Of a stretch of DNA of 52,712 bases, positions 33,815 through 42,746 are shown one piece after another. The notes under the pieces are model-generated. The model did not search any database. It was not told the origin of the DNA and saw only the letters and a list, made by a program, of their open reading frames with translations. Source of the stretch: Komagataeibacter diospyri (lineage in GTDB: Bacteria; Pseudomonadota; Alphaproteobacteria; Acetobacterales; Acetobacteraceae); assembly GCF_006538165.1 (NCBI RefSeq), contig NZ_BDLU01000003.1:1-52712 (forward strand). Direction: 5' to 3'. Position 1 is the first letter of the stretch. Every line of letters starts with the position of its first letter. The position numbers and the translations under genes were made by a program.

Positions 33815-34834
33815 ATGATGGACTTCGCATACTGGCTCCCCATCGTGTGGGCCGTCATACTGGTCGCCGCCATTTCGATCTATGTCGTCCTTGACGGCTT
33901 TGACCTTGGCATCGGGATGCTCTTCGCGCTCGAACGCCATCCAGACCGCCGGGATGTGATGGTCAACACCATCGCCCCCGTCTGGGATGGGAACGAGACG
34001 TGGATGGTGCTGGGTGGGGCGGTGCTTTACGGGGTTTTCCCCGGTGCCTATGCCACCCTGCTGCCAGCTTTCTACCTGCCGATCGTATTGATGCTGCTTG
34101 CGCTGATCTTCCGCGGCGTGGCGTTTGAGTTCCGTGTCATGACGCGCGGCACGGGACGGGAAGGCATGTGGAATGCCGGGTTCATGGCAGGCTCCGCTAT
34201 CGCCGCCTTCTGTCAGGGCGCGATCCTCGGTGGCGTGGTGCAGGGGATCAAAGTTGTTGATGGCGCCTTTGCCGGTGGCCCGCTCGACTGGCTGACGCCG
34301 TTCAGCATCCTGTGTGGCCTGTCCGTCATGTGCGGTTACGCCCTGCTGGGGGCAACGTGGCTGATCTGGCGCACAACCGGCGTGCTGGAGGAATCCTGCC
34401 GCCGCTGGGCCGCCCGGCTGGCTGTGGGCCTGTTCATCGGCATTGTGGCGGTCAGCCTGTGGACGCCGCTGCTGCATGCACCGTACCTGCGCCGCTGGAC
34501 TGACTGGCCGAATATTGCGTTTGTTGCTCCCGTGCCGGTTCTGGTTGTCGTACTGGGTGCCCTGTTTGTCATGGGGCTGCGCAGGGGGCACTCCAGGGGG
34601 CCGTTCCTGTGCGCCTTGGGGTGGTTCTTCCTGTGCCTGTCCGGGCTGGGGATTACGGTATGGCCTTATGCCGTGCCGCCGGGCCTGACGCTGTGGGATG
34701 TGTCGTCCCCGCCATCCAGCCAGTTCTTCCAGTTAATCGGCACCGCCATCCTGCTGCCGATCATCCTGACCTACACGATCTATTCCTACCACGTCTTTCG
34801 CGGAAAGGTGACGGAAACCGATGGGTATCACTGA
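33815..34834 (+). CDS. cioB: Cytochrome bd-type ubiquinol oxidase subunit II
   Basis: A 339-residue protein with about eight to nine membrane helices and the CydB signature near the start: VVLDGFDLGIGMLFALE, then APVWDGNETWMVLGGAVLYGVFPGAYA and LIFRGVAFEFR. It follows cioA by three bases and completes the oxidase heterodimer. The last four codons overlap the start of a small DUF2474 gene. M-M at the start leaves 33815 or 33818 as options. Confidence 0.93.
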   Translation: MMDFAYWLPIVWAVILVAAISIYVVLDGFDLGIGMLFALERHPDRRDVMVNTIAPVWDGNETWMVLGGAVLYGVFPGAYATLLPAFYLPIVLMLLALIFRGVAFEFRVMTRGTGREGMWNAGFMAGSAIAAFCQGAILGGVVQGIKVVDGAFAGGPLDWLTPFSILCGLSVMCGYALLGATWLIWRTTGVLEESCRRWAARLAVGLFIGIVAVSLWTPLLHAPYLRRWTDWPNIAFVAPVPVLVVVLGALFVMGLRRGHSRGPFLCALGWFFLCLSGLGITVWPYAVPPGLTLWDVSSPPSSQFFQLIGTAILLPIILTYTIYSYHVFRGKVTETDGYH

Positions 34835-34970
34835 AATTGTCCGCGGGAACGGAGATGATGCACCACCGCGCACCGGTGTACGGATCGCATGGTTTGTTGC
34901 GATCTGGTCGCTGAGCACCACGGTGTTTTTCGGGGCAGCGTCCCTGCTTCACCTGATCGTTCCCAGGTAA
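34821..34970 (+). CDS. DUF2474 small membrane protein of the bd oxidase operon
   Basis: A 49-residue protein, MGITEIVRGNGDDAPPRTGV followed by one hydrophobic helix (IAWFVAIWSLSTTVFFGAASLLHLIV) and a closing PR. It overlaps the cioB end by 14 bases (ATG at 34821, cioB stop at 34832-34834), typical of coupling. Position and single helix match DUF2474, the small subunit-like protein found after cio/cydAB genes, which may stabilise the oxidase as CydX does. Too short for most gene callers. Confidence 0.8.
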   Translation: MGITEIVRGNGDDAPPRTGVRIAWFVAIWSLSTTVFFGAASLLHLIVPR

Positions 34971-35025
34971 ACCGGGCGGCATGGCCGCCCGACATTCCCC
35001 TCTCTCCAATAAGGGATCTGGTCCA

Positions 35026-35538
35026 ATGCTTTTTGACTTTGAACGTGATTTTGCAGGGTCTCTGCGGTGCATTCCGATGATCGCCCGCCAGAAGCTTGAC
35101 ATCGTCGGCATCAAACTGAGCCTGCGCCAGTGGAGCCGGTTTACACGCGAAGAAAGGGGCCAGCTGGCCGACCTGCCGTGCGAAATCGTGTCCGAACAGG
35201 CCACCTATCGCGCACTGGTGGCCCACCTGATCGCAACCCGCAGTGACGAGCCGTTGCGCCAGCTTGCAACCCGTGGGCTGGAGGCCTGGCGTGACGCGGG
35301 CAGGATGCCGGATGCGGTAAAGACCCAGGCGCTGGCTGATGGCATAGCGCCGCCTACGGCCGCGCAATGGGCAACCCTGCTGCCGCTCCAGCGATTTGCC
35401 CTGGTGAAGCTTGCCCGCTCGAAGCATGAAAACGAAAACTTCGTGCCGGCAATGCGGGAGTTCGGCCTGCTGCATGATGCGGGTGCTTTCTCCAGTCCGA
35501 CAGCCGTATCGCGTGCCCACACACGCCTGCCCAACTGA
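35026..35538 (+). CDS. Nitrate reductase associated protein (PF09655 family)
   Basis: A 170-residue soluble protein. FDFERDFAGSLRCIPMIARQKLDIVGIKLSLRQWSRFTREERGQLADLP is the recognised start of the 'nitrate reductase associated' family, whose members are found beside molybdoenzyme genes but have no proven reaction. The frame opens at 34981; the ATG at 35026 (MLFDFERDF) has AAGGGATCTGG before it. It stands between the oxidase operon and the FdhF-type molybdoenzyme, 23 bp from the latter, so a role in folding or delivery for that enzyme is plausible. Confidence 0.78.
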   Translation: MLFDFERDFAGSLRCIPMIARQKLDIVGIKLSLRQWSRFTREERGQLADLPCEIVSEQATYRALVAHLIATRSDEPLRQLATRGLEAWRDAGRMPDAVKTQALADGIAPPTAAQWATLLPLQRFALVKLARSKHENENFVPAMREFGLLHDAGAFSSPTAVSRAHTRLPN

Positions 35539-35561
35539 ATACAGCCAATGGGGTCGAGATC

Positions 35562-37865
35562 ATGAGCAACGAGAAAACGCCTGAATACAAACCCTATCAT
35601 CATCCGGCAGGGGGATGGGGTGCGGCAGGGGCGACCGCGAAAGTGCTGATGGAACAGAGCGTGTTGGTCAAGGGATCACGCGGGCTGCTGTCCATGAATC
35701 AGCCGGGTGGCTTCAAATGTCCCAGTTGCGCCTTCCCTGATCCCGACCATCGCAAAACGCTGGAGTTCTGTGAAAACGGGGCCAAGGCGCTGGCGCATGA
35801 GGCAACAAAGGGACGTGTGACGCGGGAATTCTTCGAAAAATACACCGTCACCGAACTGATGCAGAAAAGCGATTACTGGTTGGAAATGCAGGGCCGCCTG
35901 ACCGAGCCGATGCGCTATGATGCACAAAGCGACCGCTACGTGCCGGTGGCGTGGGATGACGCATTTGCCCTGATCGGCCAGCACCTGCGCGCCCTCGACA
36001 GCCCGCATCAGGCTGAGTTTTATACATCGGGCCGCACGGCGAACGAGACCGCGTTCCTGTATTCAATATTCGTGCGCGAATTCGGCACCAATAATTTCCC
36101 CGACTGTTCGAACATGTGCCACGAGCCGACCAGCCGTGGCCTGCCGCCCGCCATCGGTATTGGCAAGGGCACGATCGTCATGAGCGATTTCGAGCATGCC
36201 GAAGCGATCTTCGTCATAGGGCAGAATACGGGCACCAATTCCCCCCGTATGATGACCAATCTGGTCGAAGCCCGCAAACGCGGCGTGCCGATTGTCCTGA
36301 TCAACCCCATGCCGGAGCGCGCGCTGATCCGCTTTACGGAACCGCAGGATGTGCTGCAGATGGGCACGTTTGGTTCGACCCCGATTTCCAGTGAATTCAT
36401 CCATGTGCGCATCGGCGGCGATCTGGCCATCTTCAAGGGCATGATGAGAGCACTTTTTGAAGCGGAAGCACGTGGCGAGAAGGTACTGGATCTCGACTTC
36501 ATCCATGAACACACGGCGGGCATGGAAGCCCTGCGTGCTGATGTCATGGGGTGTAGCTGGGAAGATATTACCCGGATCTCGGGCATAGCCGAGGACCAGA
36601 TCCGCAGGATTGCGGATATCTACATGAAATCCAACGCCACGATCATCTGTTACGGCATGGGGCTTACACAGCATCAGGAAGGATCGCGCCTGCTGCAGCA
36701 GGTGGCGAACCTGCTTCTGTTGCGCGGCAATTTCGGCAAACCCGGCGCCGGGATCGCACCGATCCGTGGACATTCCAACGTGCAGGGCGACCGCACGGTT
36801 GGCATTGATGAAAAACCGACCGATGCTTACCTGGACCGCGTGCGTGATGCCTTCGGGTTTGAACCGCCGCGTGAACATGGTCACCATGTGCTGGAAGCGA
36901 TCGAAGCCATGGAAGCAGGCACCGCTAGGGTGTTTTTTGGCATGGGGGGCAATTTCATCCGCGCCGTACCGGATACGGACCGTTCCTATGCGGCCATGCG
37001 CAACCTCAACCTGACGGTTGGGGTGGCGACCAAGCTGAACCGGGGACATCTGGTGCATGGCAGGGATGCGCTCATCCTGCCGGTTGTCGCCCGCTCGGAA
37101 ATCATCCGCACGGAAGCAGGCGAGCAGTTTGTAACCATTGAGGACGCCATGGCGAATGTCACGGCATCGCGCGGTGTGTTCGAACCCGTGACCGAACATG
37201 TGCGGCCGGAAACGGAGATCGTCTGCCGCATGGCCATGGCGACGCTACCCAACTCCCGCACGCCGTGGGCGGATTATATGGTTGATTACACCCTGATCCG
37301 GGACAAGATCGCCGAGGTCTATCCTGAAATCTATGCGGATTTTTCCGAAAGGATCAAAAATCCGCATGGTCTGCACCTCGATATTCCTCCCCGTCGCCGC
37401 GTATGGCAGACGCCCAATGGCAAGGCGAATTTCCTTGTGCTGCCGGGGCTGGAAGTCAACGTTCCGGTCAAGGATGCGGCCATGTTACGTCTGGCAACCA
37501 TTCGTTCGCACGATCAGTACAACACGACCATCTACAGCAATAGTGACCGGTATCGCGGCGTGTACAATACCCGTCTCGTCATCTTCATGAACAGGGATGA
37601 CATGGCGGAGCGCGGTCTGGTGAACGGGGACGTGATCGGGCTGGAGACCTATAGCGATGACGGGATCAGGCGGTATGTCGATGGCCTGAACGTGCTGGAT
37701 TACCCGATGCCACGTGGTGCGATTGCCGGATACTACCCGGAACTGAATCCGCTGCTGCCGCTGGATTACTTTGACGGGATCAGTGGAACGCCCGCGGCGA
37801 AATCCATTCCGGTAAAGGTTGTGGAAAGTGTTGCATCCGCACCGCCAATCCGGATTGCAGGCTGA
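35562..37865 (+). CDS. FdhF/YdeP-family molybdopterin oxidoreductase (formate-dehydrogenase-like)
   Basis: A 767-residue molybdoenzyme. The N-terminal cysteine motif is GGFKCPSCAFPDPDHRKTLEFCENGAKAL (C53, C56, C70), as in YdeP rather than the four-cysteine pattern of NarG or FdhF. NMCHEPTSRG (C186) is the expected metal-ligand region. Then come VIGQNTGTNSPRMM, VLINPMPERALI, LLLLRGNFGKPGAGIAPIRGHSNVQGDRTVG and a C-terminal molybdopterin domain (YSNSDRYRGVYNTRLVIFMN). No Tat signal is visible, so it is cytoplasmic. Electron transfer partner is not known. It is followed at 14 bp by moaA and other cofactor genes, and by fdhD, indicating a dedicated maturation set. Formate as substrate is not proven; acid-resistance YdeP is the family's other name. 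Confidence 0.85.
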   Translation: MSNEKTPEYKPYHHPAGGWGAAGATAKVLMEQSVLVKGSRGLLSMNQPGGFKCPSCAFPDPDHRKTLEFCENGAKALAHEATKGRVTREFFEKYTVTELMQKSDYWLEMQGRLTEPMRYDAQSDRYVPVAWDDAFALIGQHLRALDSPHQAEFYTSGRTANETAFLYSIFVREFGTNNFPDCSNMCHEPTSRGLPPAIGIGKGTIVMSDFEHAEAIFVIGQNTGTNSPRMMTNLVEARKRGVPIVLINPMPERALIRFTEPQDVLQMGTFGSTPISSEFIHVRIGGDLAIFKGMMRALFEAEARGEKVLDLDFIHEHTAGMEALRADVMGCSWEDITRISGIAEDQIRRIADIYMKSNATIICYGMGLTQHQEGSRLLQQVANLLLLRGNFGKPGAGIAPIRGHSNVQGDRTVGIDEKPTDAYLDRVRDAFGFEPPREHGHHVLEAIEAMEAGTARVFFGMGGNFIRAVPDTDRSYAAMRNLNLTVGVATKLNRGHLVHGRDALILPVVARSEIIRTEAGEQFVTIEDAMANVTASRGVFEPVTEHVRPETEIVCRMAMATLPNSRTPWADYMVDYTLIRDKIAEVYPEIYADFSERIKNPHGLHLDIPPRRRVWQTPNGKANFLVLPGLEVNVPVKDAAMLRLATIRSHDQYNTTIYSNSDRYRGVYNTRLVIFMNRDDMAERGLVNGDVIGLETYSDDGIRRYVDGLNVLDYPMPRGAIAGYYPELNPLLPLDYFDGISGTPAAKSIPVKVVESVASAPPIRIAG

Positions 37866-37879
37866 CAGGGCTGGCGGCC

Positions 37880-38965
37880 ATGGATGACGATAACAGCAGC
37901 CGGTCGGTCAGCCCTGTGCAGCCTGTCGACAGGCTTGGCCGCCCGCTGCGCGATCTGCGCATTTCGGTTATGGACCGGTGTAACTTCCGGTGTCCCTACT
38001 GCATGCCGGAAGCCACCTATCACGAGGCCTTCCGGTTTCTTGGTCCCAGGGAACGGCTGGATTTTGACGAAATCGAACGGGTTGCGCGCATGGCGGCCGA
38101 ACTGGGCGTTACCAAAATACGGCTGACGGGTGGCGAGCCCCTCCTGCGGCCCGGCCTGCCCGATCTGGTCAGTCGCCTGAGCGCCCTGCCGGGCATTGAG
38201 GATGTCGCCCTGACAACCAATGGCGTCCTGCTGCCCCGTTTTGCGCCAGCATTACGGCGGGCGGGACTGCGGCGCGTGACGGTCAGTCTCGACAGCCTTG
38301 ATCCAGCCGTGTTCGCTTATATGAGCGGCGGCAGGGGGGACCTGTCTACCGTAATGGAGGGCGTCAACGCCGCGTGTGCCGCCGGGTTTGAAGGTGGCGT
38401 CAAGATCAATACCGTGGTCCAGCGGGGCGTGAATGACGCGGGCGTTCCGGATATTCTGGCGCGCTTTCGGAATACCGGTGTGACAGTACGTCTTATTGAA
38501 TACATGGACGTGGGTAATCGTAACGGGTGGGGCCGTGCCGACGTCGTCCCGTCGCGCGAACTGCGCGCCCGTATTGCAGCCCTCTGGCCCCTTGAACCGC
38601 TTCCGCCACGGTATCGCGGCGAAGTGGCCCGACGTTATCGCTACGTCGATGGTGCGGGAGAAATCGGGTTTGTCTCATCAGTAAGCGAGCCGTTCTGTGG
38701 AACATGTTCCCGTGCGCGCCTGTCTTCCGATGGGAAGCTTTATGCCTGTCTTTTTGCGACAACTGGCACGGATCTGCGCGGACTGCTGCGCCAGAGTGCC
38801 TGCAATGCCGACGTTGATGAACGGCTGCGCACAACCCTGTCACGGATCTGGCACCACCGGACGGATCGCTATAGTGAGGAGCGCACGCACCGGCCCGCAT
38901 TATGGGCCGATGGAAAAAAGACGTTTTCCCAGGAAAAAATCGAAATGCATTATATCGGGGGATGA
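37880..38965 (+). CDS. moaA: GTP 3',8-cyclase, molybdenum cofactor biosynthesis
   Basis: A 361-residue radical SAM enzyme. The SAM cluster motif is CNFRCPYC (C34, C38, C41). The GEPLL region follows, with KIRLTGGEPLLRP. The C-terminal second cluster holds FCGTCSRARLSSDGKLYACLF (C273, C276 and C290 or near), and it ends EMHYIGG with the GG tail. It converts GTP to the cyclic precursor of molybdopterin. It follows the molybdoenzyme gene by 14 bp. moaC is absent from the window, so the partner enzyme must be encoded elsewhere. Confidence 0.95.
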   Translation: MDDDNSSRSVSPVQPVDRLGRPLRDLRISVMDRCNFRCPYCMPEATYHEAFRFLGPRERLDFDEIERVARMAAELGVTKIRLTGGEPLLRPGLPDLVSRLSALPGIEDVALTTNGVLLPRFAPALRRAGLRRVTVSLDSLDPAVFAYMSGGRGDLSTVMEGVNAACAAGFEGGVKINTVVQRGVNDAGVPDILARFRNTGVTVRLIEYMDVGNRNGWGRADVVPSRELRARIAALWPLEPLPPRYRGEVARRYRYVDGAGEIGFVSSVSEPFCGTCSRARLSSDGKLYACLFATTGTDLRGLLRQSACNADVDERLRTTLSRIWHHRTDRYSEERTHRPALWADGKKTFSQEKIEMHYIGG

Positions 38966-39010
38966 CGTGAATTTCATGTGCAGACCCCAATGTTTACAGG
39001 GGCGCAAGCC

Positions 39011-39640
39011 ATGACAGCATTACTGTACGGGCTGGTCCTTGCTGGTGGTGAAAGTCGCCGCATGGGGCAGGACAAGGCAGCACTGCCTTACGGTGGCCGC
39101 CCGCAGCTTGCCCGCGTTTTTGACCTGCTGGACCATCATGTCAGACGCTGTTTCGTCTCGATACGTCCTGACCAGGGCCATGATCCACTCCGGGCGTCCT
39201 ATCCATGTATTGTGGACAGGCGGGAGATAAAGGAAATGCTGGGTGGCGGCCCGATGCTTGGCGTGCTGTCGGCCCACACGGCGTACCCGGATGTGGCATG
39301 GCTGGTCGTGGCCTGCGATCTGCCCATGCTGGATGACAGAACGCTTGCCATCCTTGTTGATGAACGGAACGCGGATCTGGATGCCACGGCCTATCTGAGT
39401 GAAAGTGACGGACTGCCTGAGCCGCTCTGCACGATATGGGAGCCCGCGATGCTGGCAGAACTGGCAAAGCGTAAGGCAGACCAGACAATACGGCTGCGTC
39501 AGATGCTTGGCGGCCCTGCTATCCGCCTTCTTGAAGTGAAAAAAACAGGTGCGCTGGAAAACGTAAACGCGCCTGATGAACGCGCCCGGGTGCTGGAACG
39601 CCTTGGATCTTCTGAACAGGAAGTAAAATGCTCAATATAG
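39011..39640 (+). CDS. mobA: Molybdenum cofactor guanylyltransferase
   Basis: A 209-residue nucleotidyltransferase. LVLAGGESRRMGQDKAAL at the start is the MobA GTP-binding loop; GGGPMLGVLSAH and VACDLPMLDD with the catalytic Asp follow. It adds GMP to Mo-molybdopterin to give the bis-MGD cofactor used by enzymes such as the upstream FdhF-type protein. The frame opens at a GTG (38978); I prefer ATG 39011 with AGGGGCG upstream. It overlaps the moaD start by 13 bases. Confidence 0.93.
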   Translation: MTALLYGLVLAGGESRRMGQDKAALPYGGRPQLARVFDLLDHHVRRCFVSIRPDQGHDPLRASYPCIVDRREIKEMLGGGPMLGVLSAHTAYPDVAWLVVACDLPMLDDRTLAILVDERNADLDATAYLSESDGLPEPLCTIWEPAMLAELAKRKADQTIRLRQMLGGPAIRLLEVKKTGALENVNAPDERARVLERLGSSEQEVKCSI

Positions 39641-39870
39641 AGTTACAGTATTTCGCACAGCTTCAGGATGAGGCAGGACGGGCGCACGAAATACGACAGA
39701 CCCAGGCCCTTACGGCAACTGCACTATATGACGAACTCCGTAATGCATACGGCTTTGCCCTGGAACCCGCATGTATGCGTGTTGCGATCAATGCTGCGTT
39801 CGCTCCATGGGAACAGTCTCTGGCCGAAGGGGACCACGTTGCCTGCATACCGCCGGCGACAGGCGGATGA
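39628..39870 (+). CDS. moaD: Molybdopterin synthase sulphur carrier subunit
   Basis: An 80-residue ubiquitin-like protein with the MoaD start MLNIELQYFAQLQDEAG and the essential C-terminal Gly-Gly (CIPPATGG), which becomes a thiocarboxylate. It supplies sulphur to MoaE in molybdopterin synthase. It overlaps mobA at its start and moaE at its end (ATGA). Confidence 0.92.
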   Translation: MLNIELQYFAQLQDEAGRAHEIRQTQALTATALYDELRNAYGFALEPACMRVAINAAFAPWEQSLAEGDHVACIPPATGG

Positions 39871-40289
39871 GCGACTTCATCATGGCGGATGCGCCTGTGG
39901 ATATCAGTGCACTGCGCAGGATGCTCCTTCTCCCTGAAGCGGGAGGGGTCTGCTCCTTTGAGGGGCGGGTAAGGCAGACGAACGAAGGTCGCGCCATTTC
40001 TGGCATTGATTACAGTGCTTTCGGGCCACTGGCGCTGACGGAAGGGCAGGTGATCCTGATGGATGCGAAACAGCATTTTGCCATCCGTCATGCAACCGCC
40101 ACGCACCGGACTGGCTACCTGCCGGTCGGTGAAACAGCGGTATGGATTGGTGTATCCGCAGCACACCGCGATGCCGCTTTTAATGCCTGTCGTTACATCA
40201 CTGATGAAATCAGACAGCATGTTCCGGTCTGGAAAAACGAGCATTACGCGAACGGTGTAACCGGCTGGGTGCCGTGCCACACCCTCTGA
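39867..40289 (+). CDS. moaE: Molybdopterin synthase catalytic subunit
   Basis: A 140-residue MoaE. GGVCSFEGRVRQTNEGRAISGIDYSAF, then IRHATATHRTGYLPVGETAVWIGVSAAHRDAAFNACRYITDEIRQHVPVWKNE are the family patterns, with the catalytic lysine in VWKNE. The reading frame is open far upstream inside moaD, but the ATG at 39867 forms an ATGA overlap with the moaD stop. It inserts two sulphurs into the precursor made by MoaA and MoaC. Confidence 0.93.
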   Translation: MSDFIMADAPVDISALRRMLLLPEAGGVCSFEGRVRQTNEGRAISGIDYSAFGPLALTEGQVILMDAKQHFAIRHATATHRTGYLPVGETAVWIGVSAAHRDAAFNACRYITDEIRQHVPVWKNEHYANGVTGWVPCHTL

Positions 40290-40329
40290 CCATTGAACAG
40301 TGCCTGTCTGGATGCATGAGGATGCCGTG

Positions 40330-41133
40330 ATGTCCGCTCTTTTTTATCCGTTAGATGTCAGCGCCCTGTCCCGTCCAGATGAGAAATTCAGCCTGAATGT
40401 GGCAGAGGAAGTGCCGGTCGGTCTCATGTTCAACGGGATTTTTCCGTATGGCACGATGATGATGACACCAGCGGATCTGAAAGATTTCGCTTATGGATAC
40501 TGTATAACAGAACAGGTTGTCAGTTCAGTTGCAGATATCCGTTCGGTGAATGTTGTAGAGGCAGAAGACGGCCTGACCCTTGATATTTTTATAAAAGGCA
40601 GGGCACTGACGCAACTCATGCGCCGTAATGTCCGCATGCAGACGGGTCATTCAAGCTGCGGCATATGCGGGAGCGAGACGGTACCGGCATATGATGCTGT
40701 GGCCGCAACTCCGCTTGGGGATGGTCCCTGCCTGTCGGTGGCGGCAATACGCAGGGCATTGCATGAACTGCGCAGGTGGCAGACGCTGAATGCGGCGACA
40801 CGCATGGTCCATGCGGCGGCATGGGCGGATAATAACGGCAGTATTCACACGATCCGGGAAGATGTGGGACGGCATAATGCGCTGGATAAGCTGATCGGCG
40901 CGCGGGCCTGTGACCTGGACGTTTTTCACGAAGGCTTCTGCCTGCTGACAAGCCGTTATTCATTTGAGATGGCACTCAAGACCGTGCGGGCAGGTATTGC
41001 CGTTGTGGTCGCGATTTCGGCCCCAACATATCGTGCCTTCCTTACTGCGGAAAAGATGAACCAGACCCTGGTCGCCATTGCGCGTCAGGATGAGCAGACA
41101 CTGTTCTGTGGTGGAAAGCGCCTTACTGGATAG
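40330..41133 (+). CDS. fdhD: Formate dehydrogenase accessory sulphurtransferase
   Basis: A 267-residue FdhD. The sulphur-carrying pair is in GHSSCGICGSET (C110, C113). EVPVGLMFNGIFPYGTMMMTPADLKDFAYGYCITE is the N-terminal pattern, and EDVGRHNALDKLIG and SRYSFEMALKTVRAGIAVVVAISAPT the nucleotide-binding half. It passes sulphur from a cysteine desulphurase to the bis-MGD of formate-dehydrogenase-type enzymes. This supports the upstream molybdoenzyme as the client. The ATG at 40330 has GAGG upstream; starts at 40300 and 40312 are less likely. Last intact gene of the series. Confidence 0.92.
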   Translation: MSALFYPLDVSALSRPDEKFSLNVAEEVPVGLMFNGIFPYGTMMMTPADLKDFAYGYCITEQVVSSVADIRSVNVVEAEDGLTLDIFIKGRALTQLMRRNVRMQTGHSSCGICGSETVPAYDAVAATPLGDGPCLSVAAIRRALHELRRWQTLNAATRMVHAAAWADNNGSIHTIREDVGRHNALDKLIGARACDLDVFHEGFCLLTSRYSFEMALKTVRAGIAVVVAISAPTYRAFLTAEKMNQTLVAIARQDEQTLFCGGKRLTG

Positions 41134-41263
41134 TATTTCACGTTCCCAACAAATAAAGACGCTCCCCTGTTCCGATCATGTCGGAATGGTGGGCGATATG
41201 ACATCCATAGGAAAATGAACCGGTCCGCTGGCTGCTGGTCAGTCAGTATTCGTGGAGTATGAC

Positions 41264-41559
41264 ATGTTTCTCAAGCAGCTGTACTATCTCCGGGAGATAG
41301 ATAAGTTCAGGAGCTTTTCGAAGGTAGCAGTTGCATGCAACGTATCGTAGCCTTCTCTCTCGCGCGCCATACGCGTCATGGAGGAAGAGCTTGGCGTTAT
41401 TCCAACATCTGTTCACATCATCCCCCTTCTTATGGATGCGGTAAAGGAGCATATCGGGGATTTTGTATGTGACGTTCTGGTTCTGTCCAACACAGAGATC
41501 GTTGGAAAGCTGAATATAAAGCAGCTGGACATTGGCATCACGTATTGCGCGGAGTGCCC
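41264..41559 (+). pseudogene. LysR-family regulator, broken and cut by an IS481 element
   Basis: From ATG 41264 (GGAG upstream) the frame reads MFLKQLYYLREIDKFRSFSK and VAVACNVS, a LysR helix-turn-helix. TAG at 41348-41350 then stands where glutamine is usual (CAG to TAG), followed by PSLSRAIRVMEEELGV. Part of the protein after this is missing, then VHIIPLLMDAVKEHIGDFVCDVLVL and KLNIKQLDIGITYCAE match the effector domain. At 41560 the IS481 repeat begins and the rest is lost. It probably regulated the adjacent molybdoenzyme operon. Dead by three lesions. Confidence 0.75.
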
Positions 41560-42520
41560 TGGTTGTTTGGTCCCGGGGTTTGATGGGTTGGATTGATGAT
41601 GAATCTTTCTGGCTCTGAAGTCCAGATCCTGCAGATGTATTCATAGGGCGTGAGGCCTTTGAGTGTCTTGAGCCTTCGTCCAAAATTATAGGCGGCTATG
41701 AAATCATTGAGGTGAGTCCTCAACTGCTCATGGCTGTCGTAATGGAAGTGTTTGACAGTTGCTTCCCTGATCGTGCGACACGTCCGCTCGACCTGGCCAT
41801 TGGTCCCGGGGTGATTGGGCTTTGTCAGGCGCTGCTCGATCCCGTTGGCCTCGCAGATCATGTCGAAACGCATGGAACGTGACCATGCCATACCGCGGTT
41901 ACGAGGCCGCTCGGCGAACTGGATGCCATTGTCGGTCAGGATGGTATGAATCCGGTAGGGCCCGACACGCAGAAGATGTTCGAGAAACGCCCGGGCTGTT
42001 CTTCTGTTGGCCTTGTCCGCGAGTTGCACCACCGCAAACCTGCCTGTCCGGTCTATGGCGACGAAAAGATGCTGCTTGCCTTAAGCGGTCTGGACCCCGG
42101 CGATGTCGAGGTGGAAGAACCCGATCGGGTAGCGTTTGAAGCGCTGACGCTTCGGTTTGTCCCCTTCACTGTCAGGCAGGCGTGAAATCCCGTGACGCTG
42201 AAGACAGCGATGCAGGGCCGAGCGTGTCAGATACGGGATGGTGGCCTGCAATGCATAAAGGCAATCGTCTAGCGGCAGTAAAGCATGCCGACGAAAAGCC
42301 ACGACCATCGCTTCGTCCGTCCCGGACAGGACCGTTGAGCGCGGCTCTCTGGGGTCGGTCTTCTGATCCCCACCAGTCGGACGCTTCCGCCACTTCGCCA
42401 CCGTTTTTGGATTGATCCCGAACGCCTCGCTTGGCGCCGAGAGCGCGAAGCCTGCGATCGCTGTATTGCTGCTCGCACCGCGTGCGTGGTCGTGGCGCTG
42501 CCATGACGTATCTGTCCCAT
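41560..42520 (-). pseudogene. IS481-family transposase, frameshift and nonsense
   Basis: Starts at ATG 42520 (MGQIRHGSATTTHAVRAAIQ), with a frame change near 42455. It then reads FGINPKTVAKWRKRPTG, RRHALLPLDDCLYALQATIPYL and KPKRQRFKRYPIGFFHLDIAGVQTA. TAA at 42081-42083 interrupts where glutamate is expected. The same frame goes on with VVQLADKANRRTARAFLEHLL, HTILTDNGIQFAERPRNRG and NHPGTNGQVERTCRTIREATV, with the DDE residues (D in FHLDIA, D in LTDNG, E in QVER). The stop used by the frame lies 22 bp outside the repeat, at 41538. Confidence 0.8.
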
Positions 42521-42580
42521 AATGCTTCCTTCCACTCGCGTGAAAATGCCACACCATCAAACCCCGGGACTAAACAATCA
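41560..42580 (-). mobile_element. IS481-type insertion sequence, 1.02 kb, degenerate
   Basis: Bounded by 27-bp inverted repeats at 41560-41586 and 42554-42580, matching at 25 positions and sharing GTCCCGGGGTTTGATGG. The transposase is on the minus strand. No target duplication is evident between the flanks, which suggests a later rearrangement or loss of one side of the target gene. Confidence 0.85.
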
Positions 42581-42746
42581 GGCCGCGCGCGTTCTAACAG
42601 ACAGCCCGGATATTCATCAAAGGTTAATATGCGCGCCGATCGGGAGTTATTTTTGAGTGCGGATTGACAGATACCGCAATGGAGGCGAAATCGTAATACG
42701 GTAGTGCCACGAAGTTGGTAGCGTTCCAATCAGGGGAGTCAGGGAC

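Noticed and set aside
41170..41186. Terminator after fdhD (TTCCGA / TCGGAA)
   Set aside because: Only a 6-bp stem with no T-run; too weak to call.
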